NCBI GenBank assembly: GCA_001465025.1
Contig: LNDO01000073.1
Location: 50,223-114,222 of the forward strand
From: Pseudomonas sp. Ga0074129
Lineage (GTDB): Bacteria > Pseudomonadota > Gammaproteobacteria > Pseudomonadales > Pseudomonadaceae
Reading direction: 5' to 3'
DNA length: 64,000 nucleotides
Part shown: piece after piece, positions 45,699 through 55,552 of the stretch
Numbering within the stretch: the first letter of the stretch is position 1
Layout of the letters: every line of letters starts with the position of its first letter
Notes under the pieces: generated by a model
The model's database searches: none
Told to the model about the DNA's origin: nothing
What the model saw: only the letters and a program-made list of their open reading frames with translations
Translations under genes and position numbers: made by a program

Positions 45699-46442
45699 AT
45701 GAGCCAGGGCAAACGCTACCTGCTAACCGGTGCCAGCTCTGGCATTGGTGCTGCTCTGGCCCGCGAACTGGCCAGCAAAGGCTATGACCTGGCGCTGGCC
45801 GCCCGCCGCGAAGACAGCCTGCACGTGCTGGCTGCCGAGTTGCAGGCGCGCTTCAAGTGCAAAGTGGTCGTACTCTCGCTGGATGTCACCGACTACGCCG
45901 CCTGCCAGGACGCCGTGAGCTTGGCGGCCAATGCCCTCGGTGGATTGGACGGCGTGATCGCCAACGCCGGTATCGCCCTGACCGGCAAAGCCGGCGGCGG
46001 GCACTTTGAGCGCGCACGCTTAACGCTGGAAACCAATCTGATCGGCGCTATTGCCTGCCTCGACGCCGCTTGTGCACTGTTTCGCCAGCAAGGCCACGGC
46101 CATCTGGTTGCAGTTGCCTCAGTGGCCGGTAAACGCGGCCTGCCGCATACCGCAGCTTACTCGGCCAGCAAGGCCGGCCTGATCAGCTACATGGAAGCCA
46201 CCCGTGCCGAGTTGCTGGGTAAAAATATCGACACCACCCTGCTGCTGCCCGGTTTTATCGACACACCGCTGAACAGCGACATGCCCAGCCGGCCGTTTTT
46301 GATCAGCGTGGAACGCGGCGCGGCACTGATTGCCAAGCATATCGACCAACGATGCGTCAGTGCTTATGTGCCGGGCTGGCCTTGGGCATTGATCGGCCGC
46401 GTGCTGCCTTATCTGCCAACGTCTGTTATCGGTAAATTCTGA
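45699..46442 (+). CDS. Short-chain dehydrogenase/reductase
   Basis: A 247-residue classical SDR with TGASSGIG at residues 10-17, ARRE after the second strand (suggesting NADP), NAGIAL in the middle and the Ser-Tyr-Lys set in ASVAGKRGLPHTAAYSASKAGL. The C-terminal end PGWPWALIGRVLPYLP is hydrophobic and may contact the membrane. A GGAG precedes the start, and its TGA overlaps the ATG of the next gene. Substrate unknown. Confidence 0.9.
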   Translation: MSQGKRYLLTGASSGIGAALARELASKGYDLALAARREDSLHVLAAELQARFKCKVVVLSLDVTDYAACQDAVSLAANALGGLDGVIANAGIALTGKAGGGHFERARLTLETNLIGAIACLDAACALFRQQGHGHLVAVASVAGKRGLPHTAAYSASKAGLISYMEATRAELLGKNIDTTLLLPGFIDTPLNSDMPSRPFLISVERGAALIAKHIDQRCVSAYVPGWPWALIGRVLPYLPTSVIGKF

Positions 46443-46894
46443 TGGACCTGCAGATCGATGATTTTTACAAAGATGCAGCGGCTGGCATGCTCGCGCTGTA
46501 TCAGGCGTTCCCGAGCAAGGCCGCCCTGTACGTTGAAGACCTGATTGGCCGCGAAGAACCCGACGAATTTGGCCTGCCCACACCGCGCCATCAAAGCTGT
46601 CTGGGGGCTTTGTTGTGGCTGGCCGATGAAGGCTATATCCGCTTCGACTCCACCATTGGTTATGACGCTCTGGATCAGGCCGTACTCTCGGAAAAAGGCT
46701 TTCTGCGCATGTCGCGCGGTGTGCCGCACGCGCTACCCGAGGGTAATGCCTTACCGCCTAGCGTGCGCCGTGTGCAGGCCACGCTGGCCTTTCAGCTTCG
46801 TGCTGCCTTGGCAGAACGCCATGGCGAACGCGTGGTTCGCCTGACCCGCTTACTGTTTGAGAGCAGCCTAAACGGCACAAGCGACATAGTTTGA
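46442..46894 (+). CDS. Small conserved protein of unknown function
   Basis: A 150-residue cytoplasmic protein without recognised motif. It has an acidic N-terminal part (MDLQIDDFYKDAAAGMLALYQ, YVEDLIGREEPDEFG), a central segment CLGALLWLADEGYIRFDSTIGYDALDQAVLSEKGF that resembles a winged-helix layout, and a basic C-terminal helix (QLRAALAERHGERVVRLTRLLFE). It is translationally coupled to the preceding SDR gene. Function unknown. Confidence 0.78.
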   Translation: MDLQIDDFYKDAAAGMLALYQAFPSKAALYVEDLIGREEPDEFGLPTPRHQSCLGALLWLADEGYIRFDSTIGYDALDQAVLSEKGFLRMSRGVPHALPEGNALPPSVRRVQATLAFQLRAALAERHGERVVRLTRLLFESSLNGTSDIV

Positions 46895-46907
46895 AATAGT
46901 ACCCCGG

Positions 46908-46936
46908 TTGAAGTACTGGTGGTGCCGCCCTTATAT
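46908..46936 (+). promoter_or_regulatory. Possible htpX promoter
   Basis: TTGAAG and CCCTTATAT are spaced much as in heat-shock (sigma-32) promoters; a sigma-70 reading (TTGAAG, 18 bases, TATATA) is also possible. htpX is heat-inducible in enterics, so either fits. Confidence 0.35.
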
Positions 46937-47039
46937 AGCCGTCATACGAACAGTAAACCGTTGAAAAGCCTGGTAAGAACGCTTGAATATGGCGATTGGC
47001 GGTCTGTTGGATCTATCTCGTGAGGAGTCTTAATACACC

Positions 47040-47912
47040 ATGATGCGCATTATGCTGTTCTTGGCCACTAACATTGCGGTGTTGATCATCGCCAGCATCA
47101 CCCTGAAATTGCTTGGGGTCGACCGCTTCACCGGCCAGAACTACGGTAGCTTGCTGGTTTTCTGCGCCGTGTTCGGTTTCGCCGGTTCGCTGGTTTCGCT
47201 GTTCCTGTCCAAATGGATGGCGAAGATGAGCACCAAAACCGAAATCATCACCCAGCCGCGCACCCGTCACGAACAGTGGCTGCTGCAAACCGTGGAAGAA
47301 CTGTCTCGCGAAGCCGGTATCAAGATGCCGGAAGTGGGTATCTTCCCCGCTTACGAGTCAAACGCTTTCGCCACCGGCTGGAACAAGAACGACGCACTGG
47401 TCGCCGTCAGCCAAGGCCTGCTGGAGCGCTTCTCTCCGGATGAAGTGCGCGCGGTTCTGGCCCATGAAATTGGTCACGTCGCCAACGGTGACATGGTCAC
47501 CCTGGCGCTGATCCAAGGCGTGGTGAACACCTTTGTGATGTTCTTTGCACGTATCTTCGGCAACTTTGTCGACAAGGTCATCCTCAAGAACGAAGACGGC
47601 CCTGGCATTGGCTACTTTGTGGCGACCATTTTTGCCGAGTTGGTGCTGGGCATTCTGGCCAGCATCATCGTCATGTGGTTCTCGCGTAAGCGTGAATTCA
47701 AGGCTGACGACGCAGGTGCCCGCTTGGCTGGTACTGGCGCAATGATTGCCGCCCTGCAGCGCCTGCGTGCAGAGCAGGAAGTGCCGGTCACCATGCCCAA
47801 CAGCCTGACGGCCTTCGGCATCAACGGCGGCCTCAAGCACGGCCTGGCTGGCCTGCTGATGACTCACCCACCGCTGGAAGCTCGCATCGAAGCGCTGCGT
47901 CAGCGCGGTTAA
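47040..47912 (+). CDS. htpX: Membrane metalloprotease HtpX
   Basis: A 290-residue M48 zinc protease of the inner membrane that degrades damaged membrane proteins together with FtsH. Two N-terminal membrane segments (about residues 4-24 and 36-57) precede the catalytic domain with H142-E143-H146 in [12 protein letters not shown]; the third zinc ligand is E219 in [11 protein letters not shown], and hydrophobic stretches at 155-175 and 192-214 complete the fold. The N-terminal [11 protein letters not shown] is typical of pseudomonad HtpX. A terminator follows directly. Confidence 0.94.
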   Translation: MMRIMLFLATNIAVLIIASITLKLLGVDRFTGQNYGSLLVFCAVFGFAGSLVSLFLSKWMAKMSTKTEIITQPRTRHEQWLLQTVEELSREAGIKMPEVGIFPAYESNAFATGWNKNDALVAVSQGLLERFSPDEVRAVLAHEIGHVANGDMVTLALIQGVVNTFVMFFARIFGNFVDKVILKNEDGPGIGYFVATIFAELVLGILASIIVMWFSRKREFKADDAGARLAGTGAMIAALQRLRAEQEVPVTMPNSLTAFGINGGLKHGLAGLLMTHPPLEARIEALRQRG

Positions 47913-47930
47913 TCACAACAGATACTCATA

Positions 47931-47954
47931 AGGCGGCCTTCGGGCCGCCTTTTT
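47931..47954. terminator. Terminator between htpX and tpm
   Basis: GGCGGCC and GGCCGCC stems with a four-base loop and a T5 tail on the plus strand, 19 bases after the htpX stop. Confidence 0.85.
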
Positions 47955-47966
47955 AATGCGCGTCAG

Positions 47967-48623
47967 TTAATACTTACTCAAGCGATAAACGCGTTCATCC
48001 AGACGATCAAGCCCACGTTTGAGAAACCTCCAGTTCTCGCCCAACACATCCACGCACGCTAACGACTGCAATTGCCAGGCTGAGGAAAACCGCTGCTGCA
48101 CTTCCTCATCTGTCACCGCAAAAGGTGGGCCGTCCATTTGTAGCGAGTCATAGTCCAAGGTCACCAATAAGCCCTTACAGCCCTTCGGCAGCACCTGTGT
48201 GAGGTGCGTGACATAGCGCTCACGCATACTGGCGGGCAGAGCAATCAGTGCGGCGCGGTCATATAAAGCGACGCAATCACCGATGTGCTGTTCACCCAGC
48301 GCAAAAAAATCTCCACAGTAAATCTCTACCAAGCCAGCCTGATACAAGGTCAAGTCACCCACCACGGTGACTTGCGGCTGCAGTTCATGCTCGGCAAAAA
48401 AATCCTCAACAGCACGTTGCGCCAACTCGACACCCGTGACGCGGAACCCCTGCCCCGCCAACCACGCCATGTCCTGACTTTTGCCACACAGAGGCACCAA
48501 CACCCGATCACCTTGACGTAATTGCAGAGAGGGCCAGTAACGCTGCAAATAAGGATTAACCTCGGCCTGGTGAAAACCGATTTCGCTGCGCGTCCATCGC
48601 GCCTGCCAAAACTCCGCGTGCAT
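47967..48623 (-). CDS. tpm: Thiopurine S-methyltransferase
   Basis: A 218-residue SAM-dependent methyltransferase of the bacterial TPMT family, which methylates thiols, and tellurite or selenite derivatives. Key features: [19 protein letters not shown] at the start, [28 protein letters not shown] as the SAM-binding motif and the later [16 protein letters not shown]. The ATG at 48623 has an AGGAG site and matches the usual length; an upstream GTG would add two residues. In P. aeruginosa the gene also lies close to htpX. Confidence 0.92.
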   Translation of the reverse strand: MHAEFWQARWTRSEIGFHQAEVNPYLQRYWPSLQLRQGDRVLVPLCGKSQDMAWLAGQGFRVTGVELAQRAVEDFFAEHELQPQVTVVGDLTLYQAGLVEIYCGDFFALGEQHIGDCVALYDRAALIALPASMRERYVTHLTQVLPKGCKGLLVTLDYDSLQMDGPPFAVTDEEVQQRFSSAWQLQSLACVDVLGENWRFLKRGLDRLDERVYRLSKY

Positions 48624-48720
48624 ACGCACTCCTTTTAACGTGGGTTAAGCAGCACTTGCATAGGCTGCAGAATACTCAAATGGACTCACACCCAACACAT
48701 AAGATAAACCGATGATAAAG

Positions 48721-48735
48721 GCGCGATAATCGCGC
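48721..48735. promoter_or_regulatory. Inverted repeat between tpm and the dioxygenase gene
   Basis: GCGCGAT and ATCGCGC flank one central base, in the space between the two divergent genes. Another repeat, TGATTAA and TTAATCA (48754-48760 and 48773-48779), ends next to the ribosome binding site of the dioxygenase gene. Neither matches a regulator I know. Confidence 0.35.
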
Positions 48736-48789
48736 TTAAAACAACAGCTTTTTTGATTAAAAATACACACACTTAATCAGGAGAGCGCC

Positions 48790-49560
48790 ATGTTGCTGCC
48801 CAGTCTCTTTATCTCACACGGCTCGCCGATGCTGGCACTGCAGCCAGGTGCCAGTGGCCCGGCACTGGCACACCTGGCCAGCACACTGCGCAAACCCAAA
48901 GCCATTGTGCTGGTGTCGGCCCATTGGGAGACCCCTGACCTACGCGTCAGCAGCGCAGCACACCCGGCCACCTGGCATGATTTCGGCGGTTTCCCATCGC
49001 CACTCTATCAGTTGCAGTACCCCGCCCCGGGTGAGCCACAACTCGCGCGCACCCTAGTTGATCTGCTGGCACAGGCTGGCTTACAGGCTCAACTCAATGA
49101 CAAGCGCCCGCTTGATCACGGCGCGTGGGTACCGCTGCGACTCATGTACCCGCAAGCCGATATTCCCGTGGTGCAGGTGTCACTTCCTAGCCAGCAGGGT
49201 CCGCTGCTGCAGAGGCGGATTGGCAAGGCACTGGCGAGTCTTCGTGCAGAGGGCATTCTGCTGATCGGTTCTGGCAGTATCACCCACAATCTAGGGGCGC
49301 TGGACCGCTCCGCCAGCCCAGAGCATATCGAACCCTGGGCCCAGGCATTTCGTGATTGGATGGTGGAAAAACTGGCTCAGCATGATCATGCCAGCCTGAA
49401 TGATTACCGCAGGCAAGCGCCCTATGCAGTGCGCAGCCACCCCAGCGAAGAGCATCTATTGCCATTATTTTTTGCCGCTGCTGCCGGCGAGCAATTTGCC
49501 CTTGAGCACAGCGGCTTTACCTACGGCGCACTGGGCATGGATATCTACAGTTTTACCTAA
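48790..49560 (+). CDS. LigB-type extradiol dioxygenase (DODA/YgiD family)
   Basis: A 256-residue zinc or iron dioxygenase of the class III extradiol/DODA family (4,5-DOPA dioxygenase-like). Metal and catalytic histidines are in FISHGSPM, VSAHWETP, GSGSITHNLG and SHPSEEHLLPL. A GGAG lies before the ATG at 48790. The enzyme opens catechol-like rings or acts in aromatic detoxification; no catabolic neighbours are present, so the substrate is open. It is divergent from tpm. Confidence 0.88.
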   Translation: MLLPSLFISHGSPMLALQPGASGPALAHLASTLRKPKAIVLVSAHWETPDLRVSSAAHPATWHDFGGFPSPLYQLQYPAPGEPQLARTLVDLLAQAGLQAQLNDKRPLDHGAWVPLRLMYPQADIPVVQVSLPSQQGPLLQRRIGKALASLRAEGILLIGSGSITHNLGALDRSASPEHIEPWAQAFRDWMVEKLAQHDHASLNDYRRQAPYAVRSHPSEEHLLPLFFAAAAGEQFALEHSGFTYGALGMDIYSFT

Positions 49561-49666
49561 GAGTTGCTCAGGGCTTCGCCTTGGACATCAGGCACGCTAG
49601 CGCCTGTGACAGCTTTAGGCGTCTACATGCAATGTGGGGCTTGGTGAGTGCAGCGAAGCCAAACGC

Positions 49667-49694
49667 AAAAGGGAGCCCGAAGGCTCCCTTTTTT
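49667..49694. terminator. Bidirectional intrinsic terminator
   Basis: AAAAGGGAGCC, a four-base loop and GGCTCCCTTTTTT, between the dioxygenase gene and the convergent aap operon. Confidence 0.88.
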
Positions 49695-49708
49695 ATTGCG
49701 ACTGAAAC

Positions 49709-50473
49709 TCAGTGAATAATCTGGCTGAGGAACAGCTTGGTGCGTTCGTTCTGCGGGTTGGTGAAGAAGGCGTTGGGCTCGTTCTGTTCAACGATCTCGC
49801 CCTTGTCCATAAAGATCACCCGGTTCGCCACAGTACGGGCAAAGCCCATTTCGTGGGTTACGCAGAGCATGGTCATGCCGTCTTCAGCCAGGCCGATCAT
49901 GGTGTCGAGCACCTCCTTAACCATTTCTGGGTCAAGGGCCGAGGTCGGCTCATCGAACAACATGATCTTGGGCTTCATGCACAGCGCGCGGGCAATCGCC
50001 ACACGCTGTTGCTGGCCGCCGGAAAGCTGGCCAGGGTACTTGTTGGCTTGCTCGGGAATGCGCACGCGCTCAAGAAAATGCATGGCCACTTCTTCAGCCT
50101 GACGCTTGGGCATTTTGCGCACCCACATCGGTGCCAAGGTGCAGTTTTGCAACACGGTCAGGTGCGGAAACAGGTTGAAGTGCTGGAACACCATGCCCAC
50201 TTCGCGACGCACGGCCTCGATTTGCTTGAGGTCGTGGGTCAGCTCAGTGCCATCCACAATAATCCGGCCTTGTTGATGCTCTTCAAGACGATTGATGCAG
50301 CGGATGGTGGTTGACTTGCCCGAGCCGGAAGGCCCGCACAATACAATTCGCTCACCCTGCTGCACATTCAGGTTGATGTCCTTGAGTACGTGGAACTGAC
50401 CGTACCATTTGTGCACGCCCTGCAACTGGATCATGCCGTCAGCAGGCGCAGGCTGTTTGTTTGCTTCACTCAT
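49709..50473 (-). CDS. aapP: AapP, amino-acid ABC transporter ATPase
   Basis: A 254-residue ATPase with Walker [12 protein letters not shown]-loop [14 protein letters not shown], signature [15 protein letters not shown], Walker [15 protein letters not shown] and the switch His in CVTHEMGFA. The class (HisP/GlnQ type) matches polar amino-acid uptake. It is the last gene of the aapJQMP order, 12 bases after aapM, and drives uptake of a range of L-amino acids across the inner membrane. Confidence 0.93.
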   Translation of the reverse strand: MSEANKQPAPADGMIQLQGVHKWYGQFHVLKDINLNVQQGERIVLCGPSGSGKSTTIRCINRLEEHQQGRIIVDGTELTHDLKQIEAVRREVGMVFQHFNLFPHLTVLQNCTLAPMWVRKMPKRQAEEVAMHFLERVRIPEQANKYPGQLSGGQQQRVAIARALCMKPKIMLFDEPTSALDPEMVKEVLDTMIGLAEDGMTMLCVTHEMGFARTVANRVIFMDKGEIVEQNEPNAFFTNPQNERTKLFLSQIIH

Positions 50474-50485
50474 ATCAGTTTGCTC

Positions 50486-51583
50486 CTAACGCTTGTGGCC
50501 GGTGTCCAGCTTGCGCTCCAGATGTTGGGAGTAGCGGGACATACCAAAACAGAAAATCCAGAAAATCAGCGCGGCGAACACATAGCCTTCAGTGGCCATG
50601 CCCAGCCAAGCCGGATCAGTGGTGGCTTGTTTGATGCTGTTGAGCAGGTCGAACAGGCCGATGATGATCACCAGGCTGGTGTCTTTGAACAACGCAATAA
50701 AGGTGTTCACGATACCGGGGATCACCAGCTTCAGAGCTTGCGGCAGGATAACCAGGCCCATCATGCGCCAATACCCCAACCCCATGGCGCCAGCGGCTTC
50801 GTACTGCCCTTTGGGAATCGCCTGCAGACCACCACGCACCACTTCAGCGATATAGGCCGACTGGAACAAAATCACGCCAATCAGCGCACGCATCAATTTG
50901 TCGAAGCTCATGCCTTCGGGCAGGAACAGCGGCAACATCACCGAGGACATAAACAGCACGGTGATCAACGGCACTCCGCGCCAGAACTCGATAAAGGTGA
51001 CGCATATCACGCGGATCGCTGGCATATCTGAGCGACGCCCCAACGCCAGCAAAATACCCAGCGGCAAAGCGCCGGCAATACCTACGGTGGCAATCACCAG
51101 GGTCAGCATCAAGCCGCCCCACTGGCTGGTCGACACCGTGGACATGCCCATAAAGCCGCCGTGCAGCAACCAGAACGCCAGCACCGGGTAAACCAGCAAA
51201 AACGCCAAGCCATACAGCGCCTTACGCGGCATTTGCGGCACGAATAACGGTGCAACACCGATGATCGCCAGCCACAGCGTGGTGTCTACGCGCCAGCGCA
51301 ACTCGCTAGGGTAAAAACCATACATAAACTGGCCAAAACGTTGCTGCACAAACACCCAACACGCCCCGCCGCTGGTGCAATCCGCACGGGTTGTGCCGGT
51401 CCAGTCGGCGTCGATAAAGGCCCACTGGATCAGTGGTGGCAGCATCAACCAAACGAGATAGGCGGCAAATAGGGTCAGCAGCGTGTTGAACCAACTGGAA
51501 AACAGGTTGGCACGCAGCCAGGCGACCACACCCACGCTCATCGCGGGAGGCGGTAAATCAGGTTTAAACGTATGAGTTTGCAT
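50486..51583 (-). CDS. aapM: AapM, amino-acid ABC transporter permease
   Basis: A 365-residue inner-membrane permease with an N-terminal extension and about eight hydrophobic segments. The EAA-loop equivalent is in YEAAGAMGLGYWRMMGLVILPQAL, the site contacting the ATPase. The long N-terminal half (about residues 1-130) is typical of AapM/BztC permeases rather than the short GlnP type. It lies nine bases after aapQ and forms a heterodimer with it. Confidence 0.92.
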   Translation of the reverse strand: MQTHTFKPDLPPPAMSVGVVAWLRANLFSSWFNTLLTLFAAYLVWLMLPPLIQWAFIDADWTGTTRADCTSGGACWVFVQQRFGQFMYGFYPSELRWRVDTTLWLAIIGVAPLFVPQMPRKALYGLAFLLVYPVLAFWLLHGGFMGMSTVSTSQWGGLMLTLVIATVGIAGALPLGILLALGRRSDMPAIRVICVTFIEFWRGVPLITVLFMSSVMLPLFLPEGMSFDKLMRALIGVILFQSAYIAEVVRGGLQAIPKGQYEAAGAMGLGYWRMMGLVILPQALKLVIPGIVNTFIALFKDTSLVIIIGLFDLLNSIKQATTDPAWLGMATEGYVFAALIFWIFCFGMSRYSQHLERKLDTGHKR

Positions 51584-51592
51584 GGCTGCCCC

Positions 51593-52777
51593 TTACCGCT
51601 CGATCAGCGCAATGCGCTTGTTGTACCAGTTCATCAGCATGGAAATGCTGATACTGATTGCCAGGTAAACACTCATGGTGATGGCAATCACCTCGATGGC
51701 CTGGCCTGTTTGATTGAGTACTGTGCCCGCGAACAGCGAGACCATATCCGGATAGCCGATACCGGCCGCCAAAGAGGAGTTCTTCGCCAGGTTCAGGTAC
51801 TGACTGGTCAGCGGTGGAATGATCACACGCATAGCTTGCGGAATAATCACCAGACGCAGCGTCTTGCCCTGTGGCAGGCCCAATGAGCGCGCCGCTTCCG
51901 TTTGCCCGTGATTGACGGCCATGATCCCGGAGCGAACGTTTTCAGCAATAAACGCGGCGGTATAAATGGTCAGCGCCAGCGTCAAGGCCATCAACTCAGG
52001 GATCAGCACCAGGCCACCACGGAAGTTGAAACCACTCAACTCAGGCACACTCCACTGCAGCGGATTGCCGCCCAGCAAAATTGCCAACCCGGGTATACCG
52101 ATCAGCAGCGGAATAGCGCCCCACAACACCGGAAACAGCTGACCTGTGGCCTCAAAACGTGCTTTGGACCAGCGCGACAACAACACCACGCCGATGATCG
52201 CCACAATCACCGCACCCGCAAACACGCTGAAGCTGTCGGTCGGGCTTGGCGATGGCATATACAAGCCACGGCTATTGAGGAAGAACGCCTCGCCCACACC
52301 CAGACTTTCCCGCGGCCCCGGCAAGGAGAGCATGACCGCGAAATACCAGAAGAAGATTTGCAGCAGAGGGGGAATATTGCGGAAGGTTTCGATGTAGACC
52401 CCCGCCAGCTTGCTCACCAACCAATTAGGAGACAGCCGCGCGACGCCCAGTAAGAAACCCAGCATGGTCGCCAGCACGATACCGATTGCGGAAACCAGAA
52501 GGGTATTGAGCAAACCGACCAGGAACACCCGCCCGTAAGTATCGCTTTCGGTGTAATCAATCAGGTGCTGGGCAATCCCGAAACCGGCACTGTTATTTAG
52601 AAAAGAGAAGCCAGACGTGATGCCACGCTTCTCCAAGTTGGTCATGGTGTTATCAAACAGAAACCAGCCCATCGCCACGACGGCGACAACGGCAAGAATT
52701 TGGAATAGCCACGCACGCGCTTTGGGGTCGGTCCAGACCGATCCGCCAGGGCGCGGGACATTTGCAGTGTTTTGCAT
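51593..52777 (-). CDS. aapQ: AapQ, amino-acid ABC transporter permease
   Basis: A 394-residue permease, partner of AapM. About eight hydrophobic segments are visible, including an N-terminal one at residues 26-44; the ATPase-contact loop is TEAARSLGLPQGKTLRLVIIPQAM. The AapQ-type insertion carries LSGFNFRGGLVLIPELMAL. It is 101 bases downstream of aapJ with a perfect stem-loop in the gap, which probably sets a lower expression level for the membrane parts than for the binding protein. Confidence 0.92.
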   Translation of the reverse strand: MQNTANVPRPGGSVWTDPKARAWLFQILAVVAVVAMGWFLFDNTMTNLEKRGITSGFSFLNNSAGFGIAQHLIDYTESDTYGRVFLVGLLNTLLVSAIGIVLATMLGFLLGVARLSPNWLVSKLAGVYIETFRNIPPLLQIFFWYFAVMLSLPGPRESLGVGEAFFLNSRGLYMPSPSPTDSFSVFAGAVIVAIIGVVLLSRWSKARFEATGQLFPVLWGAIPLLIGIPGLAILLGGNPLQWSVPELSGFNFRGGLVLIPELMALTLALTIYTAAFIAENVRSGIMAVNHGQTEAARSLGLPQGKTLRLVIIPQAMRVIIPPLTSQYLNLAKNSSLAAGIGYPDMVSLFAGTVLNQTGQAIEVIAITMSVYLAISISISMLMNWYNKRIALIER

Positions 52778-52794
52778 AAGAGCCCTCTTGGAAC

Positions 52795-52822
52795 CCTCAT
52801 GCCCGCATAAGCGGGCATGAGG
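52795..52822 (-). promoter_or_regulatory. Intercistronic stem-loop between aapJ and aapQ
   Basis: CCTCATGCCCGC and GCGGGCATGAGG form a perfect 12-bp stem with a four-base loop. It lacks a T-run, so it is more likely an RNA-stabilising or partial-termination element after the binding-protein gene than a full terminator. Confidence 0.65.
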
Positions 52823-52878
52823 TTCACATCAATCAGAACAATGCCGATCACTCAGGACGAGTGACCGGCAGCGGACGG

Positions 52879-53907
52879 TCAGCGCACCGGCGGTGCGTAC
52901 TGCAGACCACCGTTGTTCCACAGGGCGTTGAGGCCACGTTCGATCTTCAGCTCACTGCCGGCACCGACGTTGCGCTCGAAGCTTTCGCCGTAGTTACCGA
53001 CTTGCTTAACGATCTGAACGGCCCAGTCTTTCGGCAGCTTCAGGTCTTTACCAAACTCACCTTCAGCACCGAGCAGACGTGCTACGTCGGGGTTTTTAGT
53101 GGACTTGGCGAGCTCATCAACGTTGGCAGAGGTCACACCCAGCTCTTCTGCGTTGACCATTGCATACAGCGACCAACGCACGATGTCGAACCACTCTTCG
53201 TCACCTTGGCGCACGACTGGGCCCAGTGGCTCTTTCGAGATCACTTCCGGCAGTACCACGTAGGTATCCGGGTCAGCCAGCTTGATGCGCTGTGCGTACA
53301 GCTGCGATTGGTCAGAGGTCAGTACGTCGCAACGGCCCGCTTCAACCGACTTGGCGCTCTCGTCTGAGGTGTCGTAAGTGATGGGGGTGTACTTCAGGCC
53401 ATTGGCGCGGAAGTAGTCAGAGAGGTTCAGCTCGGTGGTGGTACCTGCCTGGATGCAGACAGTCGCGCCGTCGAGTTCTTTAGCGCTGGAAACGCCCAGC
53501 TTCTTGTTAACCAGGAAACCTTGACCGTCGTAATAGTTAACACCGGCAAAGTTCAGACCCAGGCCGGCATCGCGCGAGCTGGTCCAGGTGGTGTTACGCG
53601 AGAGAATATCGACTTCGCCAGATTGCAGCGCTGTGAAGCGCTCTTTGGCGGTCAACGGGCTGTATTTAACTTTGGTCGCGTCGCCAAACACTGCCGCCGC
53701 CACTGCACGGCAAACGTCAACGTCCAGGCCCATGTAGTTGCCTTTTTCATCAGCGTAGGAGAAGCCAGGCAGACCATCGCTGATACCGCACTGAACAAAA
53801 CCTTTCTTCTGGATTGCATCCAGAGTTGCGCCGGCTTGAGCGAAGCTGCTGACACCCAGAACTGCGGCGGTGGTCAGTACTGCCAGTGTAGATTTAACCA
53901 TCTTCAT
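52879..53907 (-). CDS. aapJ: AapJ, periplasmic general amino-acid-binding protein
   Basis: A 342-residue periplasmic solute-binding protein. The signal peptide ends near SSFAQA (about residue 24). The mature part shows the type 3 binding-protein fold: LDAIQKKGFVQCGISDGLPGFSYADEKGNYMGLDVDVCRAVA, RNTTWTSSRDAGLGLNF and TVCIQAGTTTELNLSDYFRANG. It feeds amino acids to AapQMP. A GGAGG site precedes the start and an A-rich motif just upstream resembles a Hfq/Crc target. As first gene of the operon it is likely the most abundant product. Confidence 0.93.
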   Translation of the reverse strand: MKMVKSTLAVLTTAAVLGVSSFAQAGATLDAIQKKGFVQCGISDGLPGFSYADEKGNYMGLDVDVCRAVAAAVFGDATKVKYSPLTAKERFTALQSGEVDILSRNTTWTSSRDAGLGLNFAGVNYYDGQGFLVNKKLGVSSAKELDGATVCIQAGTTTELNLSDYFRANGLKYTPITYDTSDESAKSVEAGRCDVLTSDQSQLYAQRIKLADPDTYVVLPEVISKEPLGPVVRQGDEEWFDIVRWSLYAMVNAEELGVTSANVDELAKSTKNPDVARLLGAEGEFGKDLKLPKDWAVQIVKQVGNYGESFERNVGAGSELKIERGLNALWNNGGLQYAPPVR

Positions 53908-55038
<1,131 letters not shown>

Positions 55039-55507
55039 ATCGACCTGCACATAAGCAAACAGTCGCGAACAAAAACCGCTGCAGCACCGATAAAGATCGC
55101 CTGATGTATCCAGGCCATTGCGCTGACTGCAGCGGCTAAAACGATCGAACGCACCTTGCACGTTGATGCCTTCCCGAGTGCCTTCACCCAGCCTCAGCGC
55201 AATCACCTCATTGTGTTCGCGCCTGTGATGAGTGAAGGCAAACACGGCCTGGCTGCTCAAATTGCCTCACAGCCTAACTAACACGCCTTGGCAGTCACGA
55301 TCAGCCAGCACCAACATGGTTTGACTGCAACCATAAAACTGCACCGGCGCTAAAGGCTGAGCAACGCGCATAGCGTGCCGCGTAATGTGAACGCCCGTTC
55401 ATCTTTAAAACCGCTGGTCGCCCAAACCTGTTTCAAGGATTGTCAGCCCTCAGGCAGCGGAATATGTTCAAGCTTGGTGTTCGCCCTTAAATGCAGGGAG
55501 CTAAGCG
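55039..55507. other. Intergenic region with an interrupted minus-strand reading frame
   Basis: About 470 bases between the esterase and diguanylate cyclase genes. On the minus strand a protein-like frame starts at the ATG at 55371 (MRVAQPLAPVQFYGCSQTM), stops at a TGA at 55267-55269 and then remains open in the same frame to the esterase gene. This could be a decayed gene; no ribosome binding site is seen and no family is recognised. Confidence 0.3.
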
Positions 55508-55552
55508 ATGCCCGGTCAAGCAACAGAACGACCACGCCTGCCAGCGCGATGA
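55508..55552 (+). CDS. 14-codon upstream ORF overlapping the diguanylate cyclase start
   Basis: Encodes MPGQATERPRLPAR. A strong AGGGAG lies seven bases before its ATG, while the downstream cyclase ATG (55549) has no ribosome binding site and overlaps this frame's TGA as ATGA. Translation of the cyclase probably depends on reinitiation after this leader peptide, a point of control. Confidence 0.6.
   Translation: MPGQATERPRLPAR

Noticed and set aside
55375-55548. N-terminal extension of the diguanylate cyclase
   Set aside because: The sequence before the ATG at 55549 lacks a ribosome binding site and domain character, and the 14-codon leader frame explains the start better.
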